Assembly: GCA_043742865.1 (NCBI GenBank)
Contig: JAYTXR010000329.1
Span: forward strand, 1 to 7,452
Direction: 5' to 3'
Origin: PALSA-911 sp043742865
GTDB lineage: Bacteria > Pseudomonadota > Alphaproteobacteria > Acetobacterales > Acetobacteraceae
DNA: 7,452 bases
The notes beneath the pieces are model-generated. The model saw nothing but the letters and a program-made list of their open reading frames with translations. It was not told the DNA's origin and searched no databases. This document shows positions 1 to 6,326 of this stretch, in pieces (position 1 is the first letter of the stretch; the number at the start of each line of letters is the position of its first letter). A program made the translations under genes and the position numbers.

Positions 1-1
1 T

Positions 2-1246
2 CGCGCGGCATGGACGCGCGGCAACAGCTGCTACTTCCCGGATCGCGTGGTGCCGATGCTGCCGGAGGAGCTGTCGAACGGCTGGTGCAGCCTGCGTCCG
101 GACGAGGAACGCGGCTGCCTTTTCGTCGAAATGAAAATCGACGGAGCTGGCAAAAAGACCGCCCACCGCTTCGGCCGCGGCCTGATGAAAAGCGTGGCCC
201 GGCTGACCTACGAACAAATGCAGGCAGCGCATGACACCGGACTGGCGAACCTGCCCCAGGCGGAAGCCCTGTATGCCGCGTTCCGCGCGCTGCTCGCTGC
301 CCGGACCGCACGGGGCACGCTCGACCTCGACCTACCGGAACGAAAAGTGCTGCTCTCCGAGGACGGCCATGTCGGCGCCGTGGTCCCCCGCCCGCGGCTG
401 GACAGCCACCGGCTGATCGAGGAATTCATGGTGCTGGCCAACGTCGCCGCCGCCGAGGAACTCGAACGGCTGCATCAACCCTGCATCTACCGCGTCCACG
501 CCCCGCCATCGGAGGAAAAGCTGGACGCGCTGCGGCTGTTCCTGCGCGGCTTCGACATCGCCCTGCCTGCCGGGAACCAGTTGCACCCGCGCGACCTCGA
601 CCACGTGCTGAAACTCGTGGCCGGCACCGAGCAGGCGCCGATGGTCAACGAGGTCATGCTGCGCAGCCAGTCCCAGGCCGCCTACAGCCCCGACAACATC
701 GGCCATTTCGGCCTGGCGCTGCCGGCCTATGCGCATTTCACCAGCCCGATCCGCCGCTACGCCGACCTGCTGGTCCACCGCGCGCTGATCCGCGGCCTGC
801 GACTCGGACCCGATGGCCTGACCGCGGAGGAAGCCGGCGGCTTTCCCGACACCGCCGAACACATCACCGCCACCGAACGGCGCGCCGCCTTGGCCGAACG
901 GGACGCGATCGACCGGTATCTGGCGGCGTTCATGACCGATAAAGTCGGCGCGGTGTTCGCCGCGCGCATTTCCGGCGTGACGCGGTTCGGTCTTTTCGTC
1001 ACAGTCGCCGGTAGCGGCGCCAACGGCATCGTGCCGACCTCCTCCTTGCAAGATGATTTCTGGATGCACGACGAAGCTGCCCGCACCTTGTCCGGCCGCC
1101 GCACCCGCCTGGTGTTCCGCCTGGCGCAGGAAGTCGAGGTTCGGCTGTCCGAAGCCAGCCCGATCACCGGCGGCCTGGTTTTTCACATCCTGCAGGGTGC
1201 GGCGGAAAAGCCCTCAACAGCGGGAAAACGGTCCCGACCCCGGTGA
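2..1246 (+). CDS. rnr: Ribonuclease R (3'-5' exoribonuclease), 5'-truncated by window edge
   Basis: This is the C-terminal 414 codons of an RNase R/VacB-type exoribonuclease, which degrades structured RNA 3' to 5' in the cytoplasm. The reading frame is open from base 2 and already matches the family there (RGNSCYFPDRVVPMLPEELS), so the gene starts upstream; the GTG at 47 is not the real start. The RNB catalytic domain runs to about fragment residue 300. It carries the RNB signature AHFTSPIRRYADLLVHR at fragment residues 244-260 and the conserved HFGLALPAYAHF lead-in. The metal-binding aspartates of the family lie upstream and cannot be checked. An S1 RNA-binding domain follows at about 313-397 (DKVGAVFAARISGVTRFGLF). 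The tail is short and basic (KRSRPR), much shorter than the long Lys-rich tail of E. coli RNase R. The S1 domain and RNB spacing favour RNase R over RNase II. The peptidase gene follows after 21 bp on the same strand, suggesting one transcript. Confidence 0.95.
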   Translation, partial: RAAWTRGNSCYFPDRVVPMLPEELSNGWCSLRPDEERGCLFVEMKIDGAGKKTAHRFGRGLMKSVARLTYEQMQAAHDTGLANLPQAEALYAAFRALLAARTARGTLDLDLPERKVLLSEDGHVGAVVPRPRLDSHRLIEEFMVLANVAAAEELERLHQPCIYRVHAPPSEEKLDALRLFLRGFDIALPAGNQLHPRDLDHVLKLVAGTEQAPMVNEVMLRSQSQAAYSPDNIGHFGLALPAYAHFTSPIRRYADLLVHRALIRGLRLGPDGLTAEEAGGFPDTAEHITATERRAALAERDAIDRYLAAFMTDKVGAVFAARISGVTRFGLFVTVAGSGANGIVPTSSLQDDFWMHDEAARTLSGRRTRLVFRLAQEVEVRLSEASPITGGLVFHILQGAAEKPSTAGKRSRPR

Positions 1247-1267
1247 AGGATCACCGGTGAACCATCC

Positions 1268-2788
1268 GTGAGGCGTTGTTCGCTCCTGCTGCTGCTGCTG
1301 ATGGGCCTGCCCGCGCACGCCGAGCCGGCGGGCACCACCCCGTCCGGCTGGGACCCGAAACTGGCCGCTCAGGTCTATCTGACCGCGCTCACCTTCATGG
1401 CCCCGCGCACGCTGGAGCCGGTCGCCCTCGCCCAGCTCACGCTTTGGGGCCTGCGCGGCCTGACCGCGCTCGACCCGGCGCTGTCGATGGAAGCGCACGA
1501 CGGCCAGCTGCTCCTCACCAATGCCGGGCGCATGCTGGTTGCGATCGCCGCCCCGGCCGACAACACGGCCGCCTGGGTCAACGTCACGATCACGCTGACC
1601 GCCAGCGCCTGGAACGCCTCCGCCGAGGTGCGCAAAGCCGGCACCGCGGGCATTTTGCTCGCCTATTTCGACGAGCTGTTCAACCATCTCGACCCCTATT
1701 CGCGCTATGTCCCGCCCGCCGATGCCGGCGATGACCGCGCCCGCCGCTCCGGCCTGGCCGGCGCCGGCATCGCGCTGGTCCGCCAGGGCAACGCGATCCT
1801 GGTGCAATCGACGATCGCCGACGGCCCGGCCGCGCTGGCCGGCCTGCGCGTCGGCGACCGCATCCTGGCGGTCGACGACCAGAAGACCAGCAACGAGACC
1901 GCCGCCACCGTCGCCAGCTGGATAGCCGGCCCCGAGGACACCATCGTGGAGGTGGTCTACCGTGGCCGCGACGGCCGGGCGCATAACGTCGAGCTGATGC
2001 GCGCAATGGTGCCGCCGGAAACCATCTTCGCCCAACGGCTCGGCGATATCCTGATCGTACGCATCACCAGTTTCAGCCGGCGCACCGATGCGCGTCTGGT
2101 GCATGAGCTGGAGCGCAGCCTGGCCGGTCCGCGCCCGCCGACCGGCCTGATCCTCGATCTGCGCGGCAACCGCGGCGGCTTGCTGCGCGAGGCGGTCGCG
2201 GTGGCCGACGAGTTGCTGCCGGCCGGCATCGTCGCCACCACCGCCGGGCGCGATCCGGAGGCGTCGCGCGTCTGGCGTTCCAACGACGCGCAGTTCGGCC
2301 CCAACACCCCCGTCGTGGTCGTGGTCGACGGCCGCTCGGCCAGTGCTGCGGAGATCCTGGCTGCGGCCCTTGCCGACCGCGGCCGTGCCGTGGTGCTCGG
2401 CAGCGTCACCCTCGGCAAAGGCCTGGTTCAGGCCATCGCCCCGCTGCCCGACGGCGGCGAATTATTCCTCACCTGGAGCCGCGTGCTCGCCCCGCTCGGC
2501 TGGCCGATCCAAGGCCTGGGCGTGCTTCCGCAAATCTGCACCAGCCTTGGCCAGGAAGCCCTGAGCCGCCAACTCGCCACCCTGGCCGAGGGCTCCCAGC
2601 CGATGGCCCCGGCGCTGGCCCGCCATCGCGCCGCCCGCGCCCCGATCCCCGCCGCCCAGGTGCTGGCCATCCGCGATGCCTGCCCCGCCGCCGAAGGCCG
2701 CGACACCGATCTGCAGGCGGCTCGCTATGTGCTCGCCCATCCCACCGCCTATGCCGCAGCATTGCTGGCGGTCTCGGGCGGACCGTAG
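1268..2788 (+). CDS. Exported S41-family (C-terminal-processing, CtpA-like) serine peptidase with PDZ domain
   Basis: A 506-residue peptidase predicted to act in the periplasm. The GTG at 1268 starts a classic signal peptide (MRRCSLLLLLLMGLPAHA, cleavage likely after Ala18). No in-frame start lies between it and the preceding stop. GGTGA at 1256-1260 is a weak ribosome-binding site at 7-nt spacing. Domains: an N-terminal helical region of about 19-150 ending in the family motif HLDPYSRYV; a PDZ domain at about 160-245 (AGLRVGDRILAVDD); and the S41 catalytic core at about 250-425. The core has LDLRGNRGG at 296-304, nucleophile Ser359 in RSASAAE, and general base Lys384 in TLGKGLVQ. The 25-residue Ser-Lys spacing equals that of Tsp and D1 protease. 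An extension of about 80 residues follows the core and holds the only two cysteines of the mature protein. The substrate cannot be told from sequence. The gene is probably co-transcribed with rnr and converges on cydC 25 bp away. Confidence 0.93.
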   Translation: MRRCSLLLLLLMGLPAHAEPAGTTPSGWDPKLAAQVYLTALTFMAPRTLEPVALAQLTLWGLRGLTALDPALSMEAHDGQLLLTNAGRMLVAIAAPADNTAAWVNVTITLTASAWNASAEVRKAGTAGILLAYFDELFNHLDPYSRYVPPADAGDDRARRSGLAGAGIALVRQGNAILVQSTIADGPAALAGLRVGDRILAVDDQKTSNETAATVASWIAGPEDTIVEVVYRGRDGRAHNVELMRAMVPPETIFAQRLGDILIVRITSFSRRTDARLVHELERSLAGPRPPTGLILDLRGNRGGLLREAVAVADELLPAGIVATTAGRDPEASRVWRSNDAQFGPNTPVVVVVDGRSASAAEILAAALADRGRAVVLGSVTLGKGLVQAIAPLPDGGELFLTWSRVLAPLGWPIQGLGVLPQICTSLGQEALSRQLATLAEGSQPMAPALARHRAARAPIPAAQVLAIRDACPAAEGRDTDLQAARYVLAHPTAYAAALLAVSGGP

Positions 2789-2813
2789 GCATTCAAGCCG
2801 GCCTTCACCTGAC

Positions 2814-4442
2814 TCAGGCCGCGGCAGCCACCGCGCGGCCCGCGGACAACCGGAAGATGCGGTCCAGCCGCTCCACGCCGGTCAGCCGATGAGCGATCAG
2901 GATTAGACTTCGGCCGGGGGCGGCGTCGTTCAGCGTGGCCAGGAATTCCCGCTCGGTCTGCGCATCCAGCCCGGCGCAGGGTTCGTCCAGGATCAGGATC
3001 GGCGCCGGGCTCAGCAGCGCCCGCGCCAGCGCCAGCCGCCGTCCCTGGCCGCCGGAAAAACGCGCGCCGCCTTCGCCGACCCAGGTATCCAGTCCGTCCG
3101 GCAACGTGCGCACCATCGCGCCGATCTGGGCATCGTCCAGGGCTGCCCATAGATCGCCCTCGCCGGCATCCGGGCGGGCCAGCAGAAGGTTGTTGCGGAT
3201 GCTGTCATCGAACAGATGCGTCGCTTGGCTCAGCCAGCCGATCCGCGCGCGCACATCCGACCCGTTCAGGCTGGCGATATCCACCCCGCCCAACAGCACC
3301 TTGCCCGATTGCGGCGCCACCACCTTCAGCGCCAGCGCCGCCAGCGTGGATTTACCCACCCCCGACGGCCCCAGCAGGGCCACCCGCGCGCCCGGCGGCA
3401 CGTCCAGCGTCAGCCCATCGAACACTTTTCCGCGGGCGGGATCCCAGGCGAAATGCACGCCATCGAACCGCAACGCCGACCCGGCGGGCGGGGCTGCCGG
3501 GCGCGCCGGGTCAGGTGCGGGGGACGCCGCCTCGGCCGCCGCCACCACGCGCTGCGCCGCGGCAGCAGCGCGCCCGGCCTGCGCCCCGGCGGTCGGCAGG
3601 CCGGCCACCGCCTCGAACGCGGCCAGGATCAGGAACGCCACGGCGATCGCCGCCATCGGATCGGCCGTGGCGGTCACCAGCACGACCAGCAACGCTGCCT
3701 GGGCGCACAGAAATCCTCCCGCCCTGGCCAGCGAAACCCGCGCCGCCAACGCATGCTGGCCGGCCAGCAGCGCCGCCTCGCGCGCCTGCATCGTGGCCAG
3801 CATTCGCCCTTCCGCACCGAACGCACGCACCTCGCGCAGGCCCGACAGCGCGTCGATCACGCCGACCCGCAACGCGGCCGAGGCCTCAGCCAGCCCGAGC
3901 CCGGCCTGAAAACTGCGCCGCGCCGCCAGCCAGGGCAGCCCGAACGCGGCCAGCGCGAACAACAACCCCACCGCCGCCGCCATCCGCCAATCCGCCTGGG
4001 CCACGATCAGCACCAGCACCGGCAGCAGCAGAACCGCGCCGGCCAGCGGCAGCAGGATGCGCAGATAAAGCCCGTCCAGCGCCTCCACGTCATTGACCAG
4101 CCGCGCCAGCAGATCGCCCGACCGGGCGAACCCCAACCCGCCGGCCGACCTGCGCGCCAGACCGCGGAAGAACCATACACGCAGATCGGCCAGTGCCCGG
4201 AAGGTCGCTTCATGCGTGCTCAGCCGCTCACAATAGCGCAGCACCACCCGCGCCGAGCCCAAGCCCCGCAGCAACCCAGGGGCGGCCAGCGCCCCCGCAC
4301 CCAGCGCCGCGGCCAGCGTCACGCCGGACCAGCTCATCAACCCGACCGCCGTCGCCAACGAGGCCAGGCTGAACGCAGCACCCGCCGCCAACCAGCCGGA
4401 CCGCGCCCGCCACAGCGCCAGAATGCGCAGCAGCGCGCTCAT
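2814..4442 (-). CDS. cydC: Thiol reductant/haem-linked ABC exporter subunit CydC
   Basis: A 542-residue fused membrane-ATPase half-transporter that pairs with CydD in the inner membrane. In E. coli, CydDC exports cysteine/glutathione and is required for cytochrome bd assembly; a haem-handling role has also been proposed. The transmembrane domain spans about 1-300, with hydrophobic segments near 16-38, 128-149, 152-171 and 242-280. CydC-type motifs are present: RYCERLSTHEATFR at 69-82 and GDLLARLVNDVEALDGLYLR at 109-128. The ATPase domain has Walker A GPSGVGKST (358-366, Lys364), signature FSGGQ (462-466), Walker B ILILDE (Asp486-Glu487) and the switch His518. Position 489 after DEP is Cys rather than the usual Thr. 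The start at 4442 is preferred over an in-frame ATG at 4478 because AGAGG (complement of 4449-4453) sits 6 nt upstream and ATGA couples it to cydD. An Ala/Pro-rich linker (about 304-321) joins the domains. Confidence 0.93.
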   Translation of the reverse strand: MSALLRILALWRARSGWLAAGAAFSLASLATAVGLMSWSGVTLAAALGAGALAAPGLLRGLGSARVVLRYCERLSTHEATFRALADLRVWFFRGLARRSAGGLGFARSGDLLARLVNDVEALDGLYLRILLPLAGAVLLLPVLVLIVAQADWRMAAAVGLLFALAAFGLPWLAARRSFQAGLGLAEASAALRVGVIDALSGLREVRAFGAEGRMLATMQAREAALLAGQHALAARVSLARAGGFLCAQAALLVVLVTATADPMAAIAVAFLILAAFEAVAGLPTAGAQAGRAAAAAQRVVAAAEAASPAPDPARPAAPPAGSALRFDGVHFAWDPARGKVFDGLTLDVPPGARVALLGPSGVGKSTLAALALKVVAPQSGKVLLGGVDIASLNGSDVRARIGWLSQATHLFDDSIRNNLLLARPDAGEGDLWAALDDAQIGAMVRTLPDGLDTWVGEGGARFSGGQGRRLALARALLSPAPILILDEPCAGLDAQTEREFLATLNDAAPGRSLILIAHRLTGVERLDRIFRLSAGRAVAAAA

Positions 4443-4453
4443 GCCGCGCCTCT
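4439..4453 (-). promoter_or_regulatory. cydD/cydC translational coupling junction with internal ribosome-binding site
   Basis: On the minus strand AGAGG (complement of 4449-4453) lies 6 nt before the cydC ATG (4442-4440), and the ATG overlaps the cydD TGA as ATGA (4442-4439). This fixes the cydC start and implies that the two subunits of the heterodimer are made in a coupled, near-equal ratio. Confidence 0.8.
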
Positions 4454-6196
4454 GGCCGGAACCGCCCGGCCATCGCACAAATCCAGCCGCTTTCCGGCCC
4501 CACCGCCGATTCCACCCCGGGCAAATCCATGCGCGGCGGTGGAGTGGCTGGCCAGGATTACGGTGCGCCCGATCGCCAGCCGCCGCAGGCTCTCCAGCAC
4601 CTCCTGCTCGGTCGCCGGGTCCAGATGCGCCGTGGGCTCGTCCAGCAGCAGCAGCGCGGCGTTCTTCAGGAATGCGCGCGCGATCGCCACGCGCTGCGCC
4701 TGCCCGCCGGACAGCCCGTAGCCGCCCTCACCCACCAGCGTCTCCAGCCCGGCCGGCAAAGCGGCGGCGAAATCACTGACCCGCGCCTGGCGCGCCGCCT
4801 CGGCCACCTCCGCGTCGGTCGCGGCCGGACGGGCGAAGCGAATATTTTCCGCGATGGTGCCGGCGAACAGCATTGGCAGCTGGCCCACCCAGGCGGTCAG
4901 GCCCGACAGTGCCTGCGGCACAAGCTCGGCAATATCCACCCCGTTCAGGCTCACCCGCCCGCTATCGGGCCGCACGAAGCCCAGCAGGATCTCGATCACC
5001 GAGGACTTCCCCGACCCCGACGGACCCGCCAACACCAGCGTCTCGCCGTCTCCGACCCGAAAACTCAGGCCATCCAAGGCTCGCCCGCGCGTCGCATCCC
5101 AGGTCAGGCAGACATTCTCGAACGCCACCGACAGCCCGCGCGCCGCCACGTTGCGCACCGGCCCGGCCGGCACCGGTGCCGCGCCGGATGCCGCCAGTTC
5201 GGCCAGCCCCTCCCCGGTTAGCCCCTCGCCGGCCAGCCCCTCAGCAGCGGCGGCGGCTTGCAGCCGGTCCTGATACACGGCGGAAAACCGGCGCAGCGGG
5301 GCAAAGAACTCGGGCACCGCCAGCAGCACGAAGATGGCGATGGCCGGGCTGGCCAATTGGCCGGTCATCGCCGCATAGCCGTAGCGCAGCGCGATCGCCA
5401 CCAGCGCCAGCGCCATCGCCAGGTCCAGCGCCGCCGAGGACAGAAACGCCACCCGCAGCACCCGCATGGTGCGCCTGCGCAGTTCGTCGGCGGCGCGGCC
5501 CAGCGCCACGGCTTCGGCCTCGGCCTGATTGTACAGCACGATCGTGGCGATGCCCCGCACCCGGTCCAGAAACCGCGTCTGCAAACGCGCCATCGCCAGG
5601 AACTGACCGCGCGAGGCCGCCGCGGCACCGATGCCGGAGGCCGCCATGGCGAACGGCACCAGCAGCCCGCAGCCGCCCAGGATCAGCCCCGCCACCGGGT
5701 CCACAAACAGCACCGCCCCGCCCACCAGCATTGGCCCGGCCACCGCCAGCGCCATCGCCGGCGTGTACTGGGCGAAGAACCCGTCCATCGCCTCGATCCG
5801 GTCGATCACCGCGCCGGCCAACTCGGCCGAGTGAAACTGCCGCAGCAGCGCCGGCCCGGTGGCCAGAAGGGCCGCCAGGGTGTCGCTGCGCAGCCGCCGC
5901 CGCGCCGCCGCCCCGGCCTCGAACGCGGCCCGGTCGGCCAGCATTTGCAAGCCCGCCCGCAGCAGCGCCAGGGCCGCGAAAGCGATCAGAAAACCTACCG
6001 GAAAACCGACCGTCGAAGGCGCCGTTTCCAACGCCGCGCTCAGCACGATCGCCGCGCACAGCGCCTGGCCCAACGCCAGCAGCGTGCCGGCCAGCCCCAG
6101 CAGCAGCAGCGGCCGCGCCGCTACCCGGGCCAGCCGCGCCTGGGTCTTCAGCCAGATGCGGGTTACGCTCTGCGAGGGAGGTTTGGTGTCTTGCAT
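4439..6196 (-). CDS. cydD: Thiol reductant/haem-linked ABC exporter subunit CydD
   Basis: The partner half-transporter of CydC, 585 residues, close to the E. coli CydD length. The transmembrane domain covers about 28-300, with hydrophobic segments near 30-55, 65-85, 145-165, 168-188, 253-272 and 283-300. The order is CydD-like, including ELAGAVIDRIEAMDGFFAQY at 125-144 and VLYNQAEAEAVALGRAADEL at 220-239. The ATPase domain has Walker A GPSGSGKSS (391-399, Lys397), signature LSGGQ (495-499), Walker B LLLLDE (Asp519-Glu520) and switch His551, so both sites of the heterodimer look competent. Residues 318-332 are a tandem repeat in the linker (separate entry). Translation most likely starts at MQDTKPPSQ (6196), just downstream of a good promoter. 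A much longer frame upstream runs antisense through the reductase gene and is spurious. The preceding GGCGGA (complement of 6199-6204) is a weak ribosome-binding site with only 2-nt spacing. The gene's TGA overlaps the cydC ATG by 4 nt (ATGA), indicating translational coupling. Confidence 0.94.
   Translation of the reverse strand: MQDTKPPSQSVTRIWLKTQARLARVAARPLLLLGLAGTLLALGQALCAAIVLSAALETAPSTVGFPVGFLIAFAALALLRAGLQMLADRAAFEAGAAARRRLRSDTLAALLATGPALLRQFHSAELAGAVIDRIEAMDGFFAQYTPAMALAVAGPMLVGGAVLFVDPVAGLILGGCGLLVPFAMAASGIGAAAASRGQFLAMARLQTRFLDRVRGIATIVLYNQAEAEAVALGRAADELRRRTMRVLRVAFLSSAALDLAMALALVAIALRYGYAAMTGQLASPAIAIFVLLAVPEFFAPLRRFSAVYQDRLQAAAAAEGLAGEGLTGEGLAELAASGAAPVPAGPVRNVAARGLSVAFENVCLTWDATRGRALDGLSFRVGDGETLVLAGPSGSGKSSVIEILLGFVRPDSGRVSLNGVDIAELVPQALSGLTAWVGQLPMLFAGTIAENIRFARPAATDAEVAEAARQARVSDFAAALPAGLETLVGEGGYGLSGGQAQRVAIARAFLKNAALLLLDEPTAHLDPATEQEVLESLRRLAIGRTVILASHSTAAHGFARGGIGGGAGKRLDLCDGRAVPARGAA
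5201..5245 (-). repeat. Three 15-bp in-frame tandem repeats in the cydD inter-domain linker
   Basis: Three imperfect 15-bp units (5201-5215, 5216-5230, 5231-5245) share the core GGYYAGCCCCTC on the plus strand. On the minus strand they encode AEGLA, GEGLT and GEGLA, CydD residues 318-332, between the last membrane helix and the ATPase domain. The array preserves the frame, so unit gain or loss would only change linker length in 5-residue steps. Confidence 0.85.
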
Positions 6197-6220
6197 GATC
6201 CGCCGTCTGTGGGCCTGATA

Positions 6221-6248
6221 ATTAGACCAGGATAGCGATGAATGACAG
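6221..6248 (-). promoter_or_regulatory. Predicted sigma70-type promoter for cydDC
   Basis: Read on the minus strand, a -35 box CTGTCA (complement of 6243-6248, 4/6 to TTGACA) and a -10 box TCTAAT (complement of 6221-6226, 5/6 to TATAAT) are separated by 16 nt. Transcription would start near 6214, leaving a leader of about 18 nt before the cydD ATG. CCTG...CAGG half-sites (6214-6217 and 6228-6231) flank the -10 region and could be an operator, but they match no regulator I recognise. I see no clear FNR/ANR-type site. Confidence 0.55.
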
Positions 6249-6273
6249 CCGCCGGACCGCTCATTTCCCTGGA

Positions 6274-6301
6274 TTGACCCGCCTTGGGCCGCGCCTAGAC
6301 T
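6274..6301 (+). promoter_or_regulatory. Predicted sigma70-type promoter for the reductase gene
   Basis: A -35 box TTGACC (6274-6279, 5/6 to TTGACA) and a -10 box TAGACT (6296-6301, 4/6) are separated by 16 nt, a typical alphaproteobacterial housekeeping arrangement. The start point would fall near 6308. This leaves a leader of about 19 nt containing the ribosome-binding site AGGGAG at 6315-6320, 6 nt before the ATG at 6327. An 8-bp palindrome GTTGCAAC (6302-6309) covers the predicted start point. Confidence 0.6.
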
Positions 6302-6326
6302 GTTGCAACCATTCAGGGAGAGTTTG

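Noticed and set aside
10..234. Small plus-strand frame near the left edge
   Set aside because: Out-of-frame shadow of rnr; the rnr frame is open through the same bases and matches RNase R residue by residue.
332..2104. Minus-strand open frames 332-1186 and 1214-2104 opposite rnr and the peptidase
   Set aside because: Gly/Gln/Arg-rich shadow translations without any domain; the plus strand carries clear RNB, S1, PDZ and S41 motifs.
4443..4478. Earlier ATG for cydC at 4478
   Set aside because: The ATG at 4442 has AGAGG at 6-nt spacing and the ATGA overlap with cydD. The 12 extra residues (MRWPGGSGQRRG) do not look CydC-like.
4873..6235. Long plus-strand open frames opposite cydD (4873-6198, 5258-6235), and similarly 2935-3909 and 3216-4721 opposite cydC
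   Set aside because: Arg/Pro/Gln/Ala-rich low-complexity translations typical of GC-rich antisense frames. The minus-strand frames here have complete CydC/CydD motifs.
6266..6319. TCCCTG (6266-6271) / CAGGGA (6314-6319) inverted repeat that could hide the reductase ribosome-binding site
   Set aside because: The left half lies upstream of the predicted -35 box, so it would not be in the transcript. Six base pairs over 42 nt is expected by chance.
6303..6326. TTG at 6303 as an upstream start for the reductase
   Set aside because: It lies at the predicted transcription start and lacks a ribosome-binding site. The ATG at 6327 directly begins the Rossmann strand and has AGGGAG upstream.
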